Shown: piece after piece, positions 1 through 7,491 of the stretch
Numbering within the stretch: position 1 is the first letter of the stretch
Layout of the letters: each line of letters starts with the position of its first letter
From: an uncultured Bacteroidales bacterium
Lineage (GTDB): Bacteria > Bacteroidota > Bacteroidia > Bacteroidales > Paludibacteraceae
Assembly (NCBI GenBank): GCA_900542355.1
Contig: UQNE01000007.1
Coordinates: forward strand, 1-64,000
DNA length: 64,000 bases
Direction of reading: 5' to 3'
Notes under the pieces: generated by a model
What the model saw: only the letters and a program-made list of their open reading frames with translations
Database searches by the model: none
Told to the model about the DNA's origin: nothing
Position numbers and translations under genes: made by a program

Positions 1-96
1 GTAGCCAAACAGGGCGCAAACTATGGACTGGAAAGATAAAAATAAGACAAAATAAGATACGAACAGGATAGAGAGTGGGGATAAGAAATAAAGCAT
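1..96 (-). CDS. Possible start of a membrane protein running off the left edge
   Basis: Reading the minus strand from an ATG at 96 gives about 32 codons without a stop up to the window edge, very rich in Leu, Phe, Val and Ser, like a first transmembrane helix. It would be divergent from gltX. I do not recognise it, and AT-rich DNA can look hydrophobic by chance, so this is only a possibility. A 9-bp inverted repeat (AAACAGGGC at 7-15, GCCCTGTTT at 115-123) brackets it. Confidence 0.2.
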   Translation of the reverse strand, partial: MLYFLSPLSILFVSYFVLFLSFQSIVCALFGY

Positions 97-123
97 TCCA
101 GATTTGATGCGGTTGCCCTGTTT

Positions 124-330
124 AGACCGCTCGCGCTGATGAAAGTTAGACTATGGATGAAAGACCGCTATGCTAATGGACAATGGAACATGGACCGCTA
201 TGCTAATGGACAATGGAACATGGACCGCTACGCTAATGGACGATGGACGAAAGACCGCTACGCTAATGGACAATGGATGAAAGACCGCTATGCTAATGGA
301 CGAAAGACAATAGACAAAATGTATCGGTGG
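124..330. repeat. 30-bp tandem repeat array (GACCGCTAYGCTAATGGAC family)
   Basis: Units begin GACCGCTA at about 163, 193, 223, 253 and 283, each 30 bp, with substitutions mainly in the second half (CAATGGAACATG, GATGGACGAAA, CAATGGATGAAA). Degenerate half-units flank the array. The same words recur at 12604-12660 and 12800-12870. The array reads as an open frame repeating a DRYANGQW-like decapeptide, but the related intergenic copies do not keep a frame, so I treat it as non-coding. The rest of 331-496 holds nothing I recognise. Confidence 0.85.
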
Positions 331-496
331 TTATGGTATGGGTATGCTCAGAGTATGGTCGGGTATTGTAACACTTTTGCAACGCCCACGCCTCCCACTA
401 CGCCTTAGACTACATAGACCGCCCAGAATCCCCAGCCCATCCAATAGCCCCCACCATAGTAATTTCTCCCGGTTCCCCGCCCATATTGTTTTTATT

Positions 497-528
497 TTTG
501 CGTATCTGAGAAAATTGTTGTACCTTTG
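497..528 (+). promoter_or_regulatory. Bacteroidetes-type promoter of gltX
   Basis: TTTG at 497-500 and TACCTTTG at 521-528 are separated by exactly 20 bp, the usual Bacteroidetes primary-sigma layout. Transcription would begin a few bases past 528, about 20 nt before the gltX ATG. This excludes the longer reading frame that starts at 338. Confidence 0.75.
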
Positions 529-553
529 TGCGCTAATTAAAAATCAAACAACT

Positions 554-2074
554 ATGATTCGTGTTCGTTTTGCGCCCAGTCCCACGGGTGCACTGCATAT
601 CGGCGGTGTGCGCACTGCTTTGTACAACTACCTCTTTGCCCGTCAGCACAACGGTGTCATGCTCCTCCGTATCGAGGATACCGACTCTACACGCTTCGTT
701 CCCGGGGCTGAAGAGTACATCATCGAAGCCCTCGACTGGCTCGGTATCAAGATTGATGAGGGTATCTGCAAAGACGCCCCCAACGGCAAAGGTCCTCATG
801 GTCCTTATCGCCAAAGCGAACGACGCGAGATATACCACCAATATGTCCGCCAACTGCTCGATTCGGGGCATGCCTACATCGCTTTCGACACCCCCGAGCA
901 ACTCGAAGCCAAACGCGCTGAGATACCTAATTTCCAATACGATGCCCGCACTCGAATGCAGATGGTCAACTCCCTCACGCTCAGCAAAGAGGATGTCGAT
1001 GCGCGTATCGCTGCCGGTGAGAAATATGTAGTGCGTTTCTTGGTAGAACCCAACGAGGATGTGCATGTACACGACCTCATTCGCGGTGAGGTGGTTATCA
1101 ACTCCAATATCCTCGATGATAAGGTGCTATACAAGTCAGCCGATGACCTGCCTACCTACCACTTGGCAAACATCGTCGATGACCACCTCATGGAGATTAC
1201 CCATGTCATCCGCGGTGAGGAATGGCTGCCTTCTGCCCCGCTCCATGTGCTGCTCTATCGTGCTTTCGGTTGGGCAGATACCATGCCGCAGTTTGCTCAC
1301 CTGCCCCTACTCCTCAAGCCCGATGGCAACGGCAAACTCAGCAAGCGCGACGGCGACCGACTCGGTTTCCCCGTCTTCCCGCTTGAGTTCCACAATCAAA
1401 AAGACGGCACTGTCTCTTCCGGCTATCGCGAGAGCGGTTACTTCCCCGAGGCGGTAATCAACTTCCTCGCCCTGCTCGGCTGGCACAACACAGGCGACCA
1501 AGAGATGTTCACGATGGATCAACTCATCGAGCAGTTCTCCCTCGACCGCGTCAGCAAGTCGGGCGCGAAATTCGACTACGAGAAAGGCAAATGGTTCAAC
1601 CACCAATACCTCCAACTCAAGAGCAACGAGGAGTTGGCAGACCTCTTTATGCCCGTTCTCGAGCAACACGGCGTGCATGCCGACAAAGCCGTTGTGGCAA
1701 AAGTGATAGGGCTTACCAAAGACCGTGTGAACTTTGTACCCGAACTGTGGGAACAAACCAATTTCTTCTTTGTTGCCCCCACCGAGTACGACGAGAAGTC
1801 GCTTAAGAAACGCTGGAAAGAAGATAGCCCCCGCCACATGCAAGAGTTGCTTGCCCTGCTCCAGCCGCAAACCGACTGGTCGGCAGAAGCCCTCGACGCC
1901 CTCGTCATGCCGTGGATTGAGCAACAAGGCTATGGCGTAGGTATCGTAATGAATGCTTTCCGTATCTGCCTCGTAGGTGCTGCACGCGGACCGCATATCT
2001 GGGCTATCACCGACATCCTCGGCAAAGACGAGACACTCCGCCGCGTCCGCACCGCTCTCGAAACCCTTCACTAA
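554..2074 (+). CDS. gltX: Glutamate--tRNA ligase
   Basis: A class I aminoacyl-tRNA synthetase of 506 residues that charges tRNA-Glu with glutamate in the cytoplasm. The N-terminus IRVRFAPSPTGALHIGG carries the HIGH-type ATP-binding signature, and KLSKRDGDR near residue 260 is the KMSKS-type loop. The length fits the bacterial non-discriminating or discriminating GluRS family. The frame is open for 72 further codons upstream, but those lie before and across the promoter at 497-528, so the ATG at 554 is the start. The gene is followed by gmk after 82 nt, with a palindromic repeat in the gap. An antisense frame at 533-1072 is a codon-bias shadow. Confidence 0.97.
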   Translation: MIRVRFAPSPTGALHIGGVRTALYNYLFARQHNGVMLLRIEDTDSTRFVPGAEEYIIEALDWLGIKIDEGICKDAPNGKGPHGPYRQSERREIYHQYVRQLLDSGHAYIAFDTPEQLEAKRAEIPNFQYDARTRMQMVNSLTLSKEDVDARIAAGEKYVVRFLVEPNEDVHVHDLIRGEVVINSNILDDKVLYKSADDLPTYHLANIVDDHLMEITHVIRGEEWLPSAPLHVLLYRAFGWADTMPQFAHLPLLLKPDGNGKLSKRDGDRLGFPVFPLEFHNQKDGTVSSGYRESGYFPEAVINFLALLGWHNTGDQEMFTMDQLIEQFSLDRVSKSGAKFDYEKGKWFNHQYLQLKSNEELADLFMPVLEQHGVHADKAVVAKVIGLTKDRVNFVPELWEQTNFFFVAPTEYDEKSLKKRWKEDSPRHMQELLALLQPQTDWSAEALDALVMPWIEQQGYGVGIVMNAFRICLVGAARGPHIWAITDILGKDETLRRVRTALETLH

Positions 2075-2101
2075 CATGATGCATTGTCTTGCCCTCTCCG
2101 T

Positions 2102-2134
2102 ACACCCCCTCCTTTGGAGGGACTTGTGGAGGTC
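2102..2134 (-). repeat. REP-like palindromic element, copy A
   Basis: Read on the minus strand it runs GACCTCCACAAGTCCCTCC, then AAA, GGAGGG and GGTGT. The core CCCTCC-AAA-GGAGGG is a hairpin. Related elements lie at 25149-25184, 28571-28604 and 63485-63520, all sharing GACYYCYCC-AAG-CCCCTC followed by a G-run and often TGTG. This copy lies between gltX and gmk. Confidence 0.7.
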
Positions 2135-2156
2135 TCATTCTTAATTCATAATTATT

Positions 2157-2711
2157 ATGATTCTCATCTTCAGTGCCCCCAGCGGTGCAGGTAAGTCCAC
2201 TTTGGTCAACTACCTGCTCTCAAAGCGAAACGACCTCGAGTTCTCTATCTCTGCTACCACCCGCGCACCACGCGGACAAGAGCAGAACGGCAGAGAGTAC
2301 TATTTCATCACCAACCCCGAGTTCGAGCAACTCATTGCCGAAGACAAACTGGTCGAATGGGAGCAAGTCTATTCCGGCACCTACTATGGCACTCTCAAGA
2401 GCGAGATAGAACGCATTGAGAACGCCGGACATCATGTCGTCTTCGATGTCGATGTCAAAGGCGGTATCAACCTCAAGCGTATCTTTGGCAACCGTGCCAA
2501 GTCGTTCTTTGTGGCTCCGCCCTCAGTGGACGAACTGCGCAAACGCCTTATCGGTCGCGCAACCGACAGCCCCGAGAAGATAGAGGAACGGGTAGCCAAA
2601 GCCGCAACCGAGATGCAGGACGCACCTCACTTCGACTGTATCATCGTCAACGACAATCTCGACCAAGCCAAGGCACAACTCGACCGCGAAGTCTCCACCT
2701 TCCTACCCTAA
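2157..2711 (+). CDS. gmk: Guanylate kinase
   Basis: Phosphorylates GMP to GDP with ATP in purine nucleotide synthesis, cytoplasmic. The protein is 184 residues. It opens almost directly into the P-loop (SAPSGAGKST, residues 6-15) and then shows the GMP-binding segment ATTRAPRGQEQNGREYYF (about 34-51). Lengths near 185-205 are normal, and the N-terminus here is short by a few residues compared with many homologues. It is followed by a possible hairpin terminator and then nadD, in the same direction. Confidence 0.95.
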   Translation: MILIFSAPSGAGKSTLVNYLLSKRNDLEFSISATTRAPRGQEQNGREYYFITNPEFEQLIAEDKLVEWEQVYSGTYYGTLKSEIERIENAGHHVVFDVDVKGGINLKRIFGNRAKSFFVAPPSVDELRKRLIGRATDSPEKIEERVAKAATEMQDAPHFDCIIVNDNLDQAKAQLDREVSTFLP

Positions 2712-2712
2712 C

Positions 2713-2747
2713 AGCCTCACTTAACCATAGTCGTGAGGGGGCTTTTA
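2713..2747 (+). terminator. Possible weak terminator after gmk
   Basis: CCTCAC at 2715-2720 pairs with GTGAGG at 2733-2738 (12-nt loop), followed by GGGCTTTT. The stem is only six pairs and the T-run is short. Directly downstream (2743-2772) is a copy of the TTTTAATGGC repeat that recurs at 56878-57050. Confidence 0.4.
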
Positions 2748-2844
2748 ATGGCTCTTTAATGGCATTTATATGTAGAATCGAGGATATAATTAGTGTCTAA
2801 TTATAATGTTCTTATATGTCCACTAATGGAGAGAGCAACACAAG

Positions 2845-3459
2845 ATGACAAAGAAAATCGGCATATACGGAGGCTCGTTCAACCCGGTGCATTTCGGGCA
2901 TATAGGGTTGGTTAAGTGGGTATCGGAGCATACCGACTTAGACGAGGTATGGATGCTCGTCAGCCCCAACAACCCACTCAAGGACGCCGGCACACTGGCG
3001 GACGAGCAGACGCGCCTCAGACAGGTGCAACAAGCCGTTGCCGGCATCCCTCATGTATGCGTCTCCGATTTTGAGTTCTCTCTCCCCCGCCCTAACTATA
3101 CCGCCTCTACCCTTCGTGCTTTGCAAGCCGCCTACCCCGACTATGAGTTCACGCTCATCATCGGCGAGGACAACCTCCGTATCTTCACCCGCTGGTACGA
3201 TTGGCAGTATATCCTCACCACTTTCCGTCTCTTTGTCTATCCCAGACACCAAACAGCCACCGACACCACAATACCCACACCCAAGACCAACAGTCAAGCA
3301 GATAGACTAACAAACACAAACACGACTACAAGCAACCTAACACCAATCACCACAAACACTTTCCCCGCTGCCAAAGGCATCATATTTCTCCATTCCGCCC
3401 CTTACTTCGACATCTCCAGCACCCAACTCCGCAACCGAGAGCACTTCAATAGACAATAA
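2845..3459 (+). CDS. nadD: Nicotinate-nucleotide adenylyltransferase, with an internal insertion and short C-terminus
   Basis: Adenylates nicotinate mononucleotide to deamido-NAD in NAD synthesis. The nucleotidyltransferase signature GGSFNPVHFGHIGL (residues 9-22) and the SPNNPLK and PNYTASTLRAL segments are clear. The ISST motif that usually precedes the C-terminal helices is present (DISSTQLRNRE). Two oddities stand out. Between VYPRH and KGIIFLHSAP lies an extra stretch of about 40 residues, almost only Thr, Asn, Pro and Ser, coded by C/A-rich low-complexity DNA. The frame then stops about ten residues after ISST, so the usual C-terminal helix (typically V-x-x-YI) is missing. Overall length, 204 residues, looks normal only because the insertion and the truncation offset each other. 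Confidence 0.9.
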   Translation: MTKKIGIYGGSFNPVHFGHIGLVKWVSEHTDLDEVWMLVSPNNPLKDAGTLADEQTRLRQVQQAVAGIPHVCVSDFEFSLPRPNYTASTLRALQAAYPDYEFTLIIGEDNLRIFTRWYDWQYILTTFRLFVYPRHQTATDTTIPTPKTNSQADRLTNTNTTTSNLTPITTNTFPAAKGIIFLHSAPYFDISSTQLRNREHFNRQ

Positions 3460-3467
3460 ACTCCTCT

Positions 3468-3493
3468 AAAGGTGGTACATCCACCACCTTTTT
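3468..3493 (+). terminator. Rho-independent terminator after nadD
   Basis: A perfect 9-bp stem, AAAGGTGGT (3468-3476) with ACCACCTTT (3483-3491), loop ACATCC, then further T. It ends the gltX-gmk-nadD direction of reading. The gene that follows is on the other strand. Confidence 0.85.
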
Positions 3494-3534
3494 GCCTGTA
3501 CAACCGCATTAAAATTGGGCATTGTTGATTAAGT

Positions 3535-3870
3535 TCAGAAAGTTGTTTTGATCAAGTGTAGCCCGAAATATTCGTTTCCGAACACTTCTCTTACCTTGCC
3601 TTTGCCGGGCTGCTTGCGTATCGACTTGTATAGGTTCTGCCTGCGCGAGAGCAGGGTCTTGTAGGCGTAGTCGGAGTGCTTGGGGGTGCTCTTGCGCTTC
3701 GAGGGCTTCCAATGCTCCAACGACGCGTCCACAAAACCCTCCGCGCGGAAGTTGTCGCGGAAATGAATAACGGCTATCGTACCCGCCTTCACCGGCAGCG
3801 TCCTACTGATGAGCCTGCGCAACGATTCTTGGTTGCGAGCAAGGTGCTGCTCCATTTCTTTTGGGGTCAT
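3535..3870 (-). pseudogene. Truncated phage virion morphogenesis protein (Mu gpG / P2 gpS-like) fragment
   Basis: 111 residues resembling the N-terminal two thirds of phage virion-morphogenesis proteins. The signs are an early HFRDNFRAEGF segment, a W-P-S-K-R-K stretch, and TLLSRRQNLYKSI followed by PGKGKVREVFGNEYFGLH. In intact family members this last part reads as a variable strand and then YAxIHNEGG plus roughly 50 more residues, here lost to a stop. No other phage gene adjoins it, so it looks like a prophage remnant rather than a working gene. The identification rests on motif memory and should be checked by profile search. Confidence 0.6.
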
Positions 3871-3882
3871 TTTTGCTTTTTA

Positions 3883-3914
3883 TTTGGTTATGTCAATTAT
3901 TTGTCGTATCTTTG
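3883..3914 (+). promoter_or_regulatory. Stand-alone Bacteroidetes-type promoter pointing into gene-poor DNA
   Basis: TTTG at 3883-3886, exactly 20 bp, TATCTTTG at 3907-3914. No plus-strand gene of normal size follows before the minus-strand lolA-like gene ends at 4252. It may drive a small RNA, be left over from a lost gene, or give antisense RNA to the possible small gene at 3987-4121. Confidence 0.55.
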
Positions 3915-3986
3915 CGAGCGAAAAGAGAGTAGTGTCTTACAGTCGCACCGATAAGTTTCACGGAGATTCTGGGATATTACTCTTTT

Positions 3987-4121
3987 TTATCTTCTCTTTT
4001 TCAGCCAATATAGGCTTTCAAAGCCGCGTTTATTCACCTCCATTTTAACCTCGTACACATGTCCTTTGTGTTTCCACTCATAGACATTGTACTGTACCAC
4101 TCCGCGTCTCTTTTTCGACAC
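3987..4121 (-). CDS. Possible 44-residue basic protein, GTG start
   Basis: Read from GTG at 4121 it gives a protein-like composition: SKKRRGVV, then YNVYEWKHKGHVYEVKMEV, NKRGFESLYWLKKRR and TAA at 3987-3989. It alternates aromatic and charged residues, has Lys/Arg clusters at both ends, and has no signal peptide or membrane helix. I do not recognise a family. It starts just past the terminator hairpin of the lolA-like gene and lies upstream of the phage fragment on the same strand. No good promoter or ribosome site is visible, so it may be chance. The remainder of 3871-4251 shows no gene. Confidence 0.35.
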   Translation of the reverse strand: MSKKRRGVVQYNVYEWKHKGHVYEVKMEVNKRGFESLYWLKKRR

Positions 4122-4124
4122 TAT

Positions 4125-4155
4125 AAAAAATGCCCTGCATCGGATAACGCAGGGC
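4125..4155 (-). terminator. Terminator downstream of the lolA-like gene
   Basis: GCCCTGC (4132-4138) pairs with GCAGGGC (4149-4155) around a 10-nt loop. On the minus strand the hairpin is followed by ATTTTTTA. It lies about 100 nt beyond the lolA-like stop codon. Confidence 0.7.
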
Positions 4156-4251
4156 GAGAGTAGTTTCTCGACTGAACGAGTTTTTCGGGTGAAGAAACAG
4201 TTGTTTTTACGACAAACTTATGATGCAATAATATAGGATTGCCCTATAAGT

Positions 4252-4818
4252 TTATTTTTTGACTTGGTAGGTGGTATAGTTGCCGTTGTTCTCGGTGATG
4301 ACGAGGGATTGGAGAGCACCGGTAGTTTTGCTATAAGTGAGCAAGAGAGAGGCTATACCCCTGGCACCAGAGTGGTCGGCGGTAACGGTGCAGACATAAG
4401 TACTGCCCTGCTCTTTGTATTGTACAGTGGCGTTGTTGAGGGCAGCGAGTGCCTCCACATCTCCGGCAAAAGCAAAGAGAAGGGACATTCGGAAAATAGC
4501 CATTCTCTGCTCGGGGTTGGAGATATTGAATCGTTGCACTCGGCCATTGCGTTGAATCTCAAAGAGTTGGTCCGCAATGAGGGTATAGTCGCCTTGCGGG
4601 TCGGTATAGTCGAGGCGCAAGTTGCCAGGGTTGGTATAAGTGAGGTTGCCTGATTTGGCAATCTCTTTTTTTGCGCGAGGCATAGTCTTAACCTCGGTAA
4701 AAGCACATTGCAGTGTCTCACCGGTATAGTGGAGAGAGAGAATATCTTTGGCCGTAACAGCCCAAGCGGCTACGGAAGCCACAGACAAGAGAATAGATAA
4801 AATGATTCGATTTTTCAT
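4252..4818 (-). CDS. LolA-like outer-membrane lipoprotein carrier protein
   Basis: A 188-residue periplasmic protein with a signal peptide (MKNRIILSILLSVASVAAWA). The LolA fold is indicated by FTEVKTMPRAKKEIAKSGNL, then PGNLRLDYTDPQGDYTLI and a central RMAIFRMSLLF segment. In the family it carries hydrophobic cargo across the periplasm. Here it directly follows an RND/MMPL exporter gene (33 nt gap), and such pairs usually move lipid-like products rather than being the housekeeping LolA of the Lol pathway. No biosynthetic genes of an aryl-polyene or flexirubin type lie nearby, so the cargo is unknown. Confidence 0.8.
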   Translation of the reverse strand: MKNRIILSILLSVASVAAWAVTAKDILSLHYTGETLQCAFTEVKTMPRAKKEIAKSGNLTYTNPGNLRLDYTDPQGDYTLIADQLFEIQRNGRVQRFNISNPEQRMAIFRMSLLFAFAGDVEALAALNNATVQYKEQGSTYVCTVTADHSGARGIASLLLTYSKTTGALQSLVITENNGNYTTYQVKK

Positions 4819-4830
4819 ATTAATTTAAAT

Positions 4831-4857
4831 TTTCTAGGGATTCTAGATATTCTAGGT
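4831..4857. repeat. CTAG-rich short repeat, left copy
   Basis: TTTCTAGGGATTCTAGATAT followed by TCTAGG, spanning the MMPL stop codon (the TAG lies in the last CTAG unit). The same TATTCTAGG word recurs many times at 7385-7480, on the other side of the MMPL gene. Confidence 0.7.
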
Positions 4858-7302
4858 ATGCTTAGTTAGTTTTTTCTTATTGCGGATGTGTTGATACAGT
4901 CGATACAGGTTGGGTTGGAGGGTATAGGTAAGCAGGAGGGTAGTAATCATGCCCACTACGGAGGCGAAACTGATGGAATAGAGTGCAGGGTGCTTGGCAA
5001 AGAAGAGGGAGAACATACAGAGCACCAAGATAAAGGCGGAGATAGTGATAGCCGTGCGGTGGTAAACCATTGTCTTACTTTTCTCTCCACTGATAAGCCC
5101 TTCCATAACAAAAATACTATAATCGACCCCAATACCAAAGACAAAGGAGGAGACGACGATATTGATGAGGTTGAAGGGCTGATGAAACAATGCCATTGCT
5201 CCCAAGACGGCATACCAGGAGAGTGCCATAGGCAAGAAAGCGATGAGGGCTATCCAGAGGTTGCGATAGGTAAAAAGCAGCAGGATAAGCACAAAAAGCG
5301 AACTGATAAGCATAATCTTATCGAAGTCAGCGTGTATGAGTTCCACCAAATTGGTACTGTAGTAATACGGGTCAAGCACCATACAACCATCGCCGGCAGT
5401 CATCACATCATTGATATGGCGTGTATCGGCAGTAGTATATCGGAGCGGGAAATAGACCAAGACCTCATCGGCAGTTTGCTCATAGAAGTTGCCCAAGAAT
5501 TGCTCGGGCAATAGTCCTGTTTCGGCAACCAACTCGGGTTCTGCGGGGTTAGCCATAAGTGCTTGGAAAGGAGCAAACATCTCAGGGTCAAGTCCTTCCA
5601 GTTGGCAGGCAGTTTGGATATTGTGCCATACGGAGCGTTGTCTTTCGGGAGAGAAATAGTTTTGCCAATGCGCAATGCGTTCGGATTGTGTGTGCAAGGA
5701 GGGGAAGAGTGCACTCATCTTAGCGGGCTTATCTATCACTCCTGCTTGTGCCAGGCTGTCTGCCACTTGCTCTATGGCGGGCAGTTTCTCCAAAGCCTGC
5801 TCCAACGAAGGGGCTACGGAAGCATAGTATTGGGCAGTGTGTCCGTTGTTTTGCAGGCGGTTCCAACTATCGATAGCCTGCTGTGTGGAGGGGGCAATAT
5901 AGCCGATATGACGAAGGTTGCTATCGAAAGTGTATTTACCTGAGAAACAGATACATACGACCACAAAAATCCACACTACGGCACATACATAATAATTGCG
6001 GTCGATGTTGTACGAATTGATTTTCTCCAACAAGCGAAAGGCTTTTTGGTTGGGTTTATTTTGCCTGGGAAAGCAATATGGCATTACGAGCAGACTTATC
6101 AGTGTGGTACCTGCCACAGCCAATAGGGCAAAGATACCAAAGTCCTGCAAGAGAGAGGACTTGGTAAAGAGCAGTCCGGCGAAAGCACCGATAGTAGTGA
6201 GCGCACCCAAAAAGACGGGATTGCTCTGCTCACGGACAGTCTGACGGACATCACCGGTGTAGATATAGTGGATAACCACATGTAGGCAATAGGAGAGTGC
6301 CACGCCCAAGACAATCACTCCCAAGCCGAGTGCCATAAGCGACATCCAACCACGCACCAGATAGATAGTAGCCAACGAGAAGAATGCCCCATAAACCAAT
6401 GGCACGAGCAGCAAAAGCAGGTAACGAGGTTGGCGCAGGCAGATAGCAAGCAACAAGATGATAATAGAGAGGGCAATACCGAGGGTGAGCATCAGGTCGT
6501 AACGGATACGCATAGAGTTGTAGCCTGCCAAGACAATCGTACCATGGAAAAGTATATCTACAGAAGGATATTCTTTTAGCACCTCTTCTCGCGCATGCTC
6601 CATATAGCGAACTAATTTAGCAGCGGTTTGGGAGTCATCGGTACCGAAAGAAGGCGTGATGAAACCGATACATGCCTGTCCGTTGCCTGCATAGAGGTGA
6701 TTGTATTGAAACCTGCCTGCGGGGTTGTTCTCATCGAGCGAGAGGAGCGAGACAGGCAGATGACGCATACTGATACCACATGGGTCGTAGGTCATCAGGT
6801 CGTACAAGTTTTCTCCTAACTCGGTGTCTAACAAAGAGTTATAAGTAGCCACCTGCTCACGGATATGCTCTACGGAGGTGAGACTGTCCATCTCGGAGTC
6901 GGTAAAAGAGGTATAGGCCACTCCATGCTCCATGAGGTAGTTGCCTGCATCAAGAAGCAACATCGGGTCGATATCGGAGAGGGTATTGAGGACAGTATGC
7001 GTGGCAGAGTCTTGCGATAGGGTGAGCGATACAAAATGGTCCATAGCCTCAGCCATCACCTCGGGGGAGGCAGGCGAGAGCGAATCGGCACTGACCACCT
7101 GAAGCATAATCTTATCTTTCAGACGCAAGTTGGTAAATACCAGACTTTCAGTGGATTGCGTATCGGTCTTGGGCAGGAGTTTGAATATATTTTCCTCTAA
7201 TCTGCACTGCGAACCGAGCAGCACAAACAGCGCAAAAGTAACACCAAAAAGCGTCCACAGGAGCCACTTATGTTTCAGAAAGAAATTGTATATCTTCTCC
7301 AC
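4852..7302 (-). CDS. RND superfamily (MMPL-type) exporter
   Basis: 816 residues with the two-fold RND plan. There is one helix near residues 13-30, a large periplasmic loop, then a cluster of helices from about 270 to 450, a second periplasmic loop, and a last cluster from about 660 to 800. Motifs such as GVIVLGVALSYCLHVVIHY and VVSSFVFGIGVDYSIFVMEG match the conserved Asp/His-bearing helices 4 and 10 of MMPL proteins. The start is GTG. Family members export lipids or polyketide-like products by proton exchange. Coupling to the LolA-like gene downstream suggests a hydrophobic substrate delivered towards the outer membrane. Confidence 0.85.
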   Translation of the reverse strand: MEKIYNFFLKHKWLLWTLFGVTFALFVLLGSQCRLEENIFKLLPKTDTQSTESLVFTNLRLKDKIMLQVVSADSLSPASPEVMAEAMDHFVSLTLSQDSATHTVLNTLSDIDPMLLLDAGNYLMEHGVAYTSFTDSEMDSLTSVEHIREQVATYNSLLDTELGENLYDLMTYDPCGISMRHLPVSLLSLDENNPAGRFQYNHLYAGNGQACIGFITPSFGTDDSQTAAKLVRYMEHAREEVLKEYPSVDILFHGTIVLAGYNSMRIRYDLMLTLGIALSIIILLLAICLRQPRYLLLLLVPLVYGAFFSLATIYLVRGWMSLMALGLGVIVLGVALSYCLHVVIHYIYTGDVRQTVREQSNPVFLGALTTIGAFAGLLFTKSSLLQDFGIFALLAVAGTTLISLLVMPYCFPRQNKPNQKAFRLLEKINSYNIDRNYYVCAVVWIFVVVCICFSGKYTFDSNLRHIGYIAPSTQQAIDSWNRLQNNGHTAQYYASVAPSLEQALEKLPAIEQVADSLAQAGVIDKPAKMSALFPSLHTQSERIAHWQNYFSPERQRSVWHNIQTACQLEGLDPEMFAPFQALMANPAEPELVAETGLLPEQFLGNFYEQTADEVLVYFPLRYTTADTRHINDVMTAGDGCMVLDPYYYSTNLVELIHADFDKIMLISSLFVLILLLFTYRNLWIALIAFLPMALSWYAVLGAMALFHQPFNLINIVVSSFVFGIGVDYSIFVMEGLISGEKSKTMVYHRTAITISAFILVLCMFSLFFAKHPALYSISFASVVGMITTLLLTYTLQPNLYRLYQHIRNKKKLTKHT

Positions 7303-7384
7303 TCTATTAAGATTTAGATTCTATTATTTTTGATATTGTACCTACTATCGCTACCGCAAGCGACAAAAATTGTGCCATTAACCG

Positions 7385-7480
7385 GATATTCTAGGGGAGA
7401 TAGATATTTCTAGGGGGGCTATATATTCTAGGACATCTAGAGGCTCTAGGAAATCCAGATATTCTAGGATTTCTAGGGGC
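7385..7480. repeat. CTAG-rich short repeat, right copy
   Basis: Six TCTAGG words plus a TCTAGAG variant in under 100 bp, mostly as TATTCTAGG or TTTCTAGGGG, separated by 5-15 bp. CTAG is normally a rare tetranucleotide in bacteria. The copy lies between the MMPL start and the end of panB. Confidence 0.8.
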
Positions 7481-7491
7481 ATTGTGCATTG

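Noticed and set aside
163..312. 30-bp repeats as a possible CRISPR array
   Set aside because: Units are directly adjacent with no unique spacers, are not palindromic, and no cas gene is nearby.
139..408. 89-codon frame made of DRYANGQW-like repeats
   Set aside because: It is simply the 30-bp tandem array read in one frame. Related arrays elsewhere are out of frame, and there is no promoter or ribosome site.
533..1072. 179-codon minus-strand frame inside gltX
   Set aside because: Antisense shadow of a well-conserved gene. The protein has no recognisable features.
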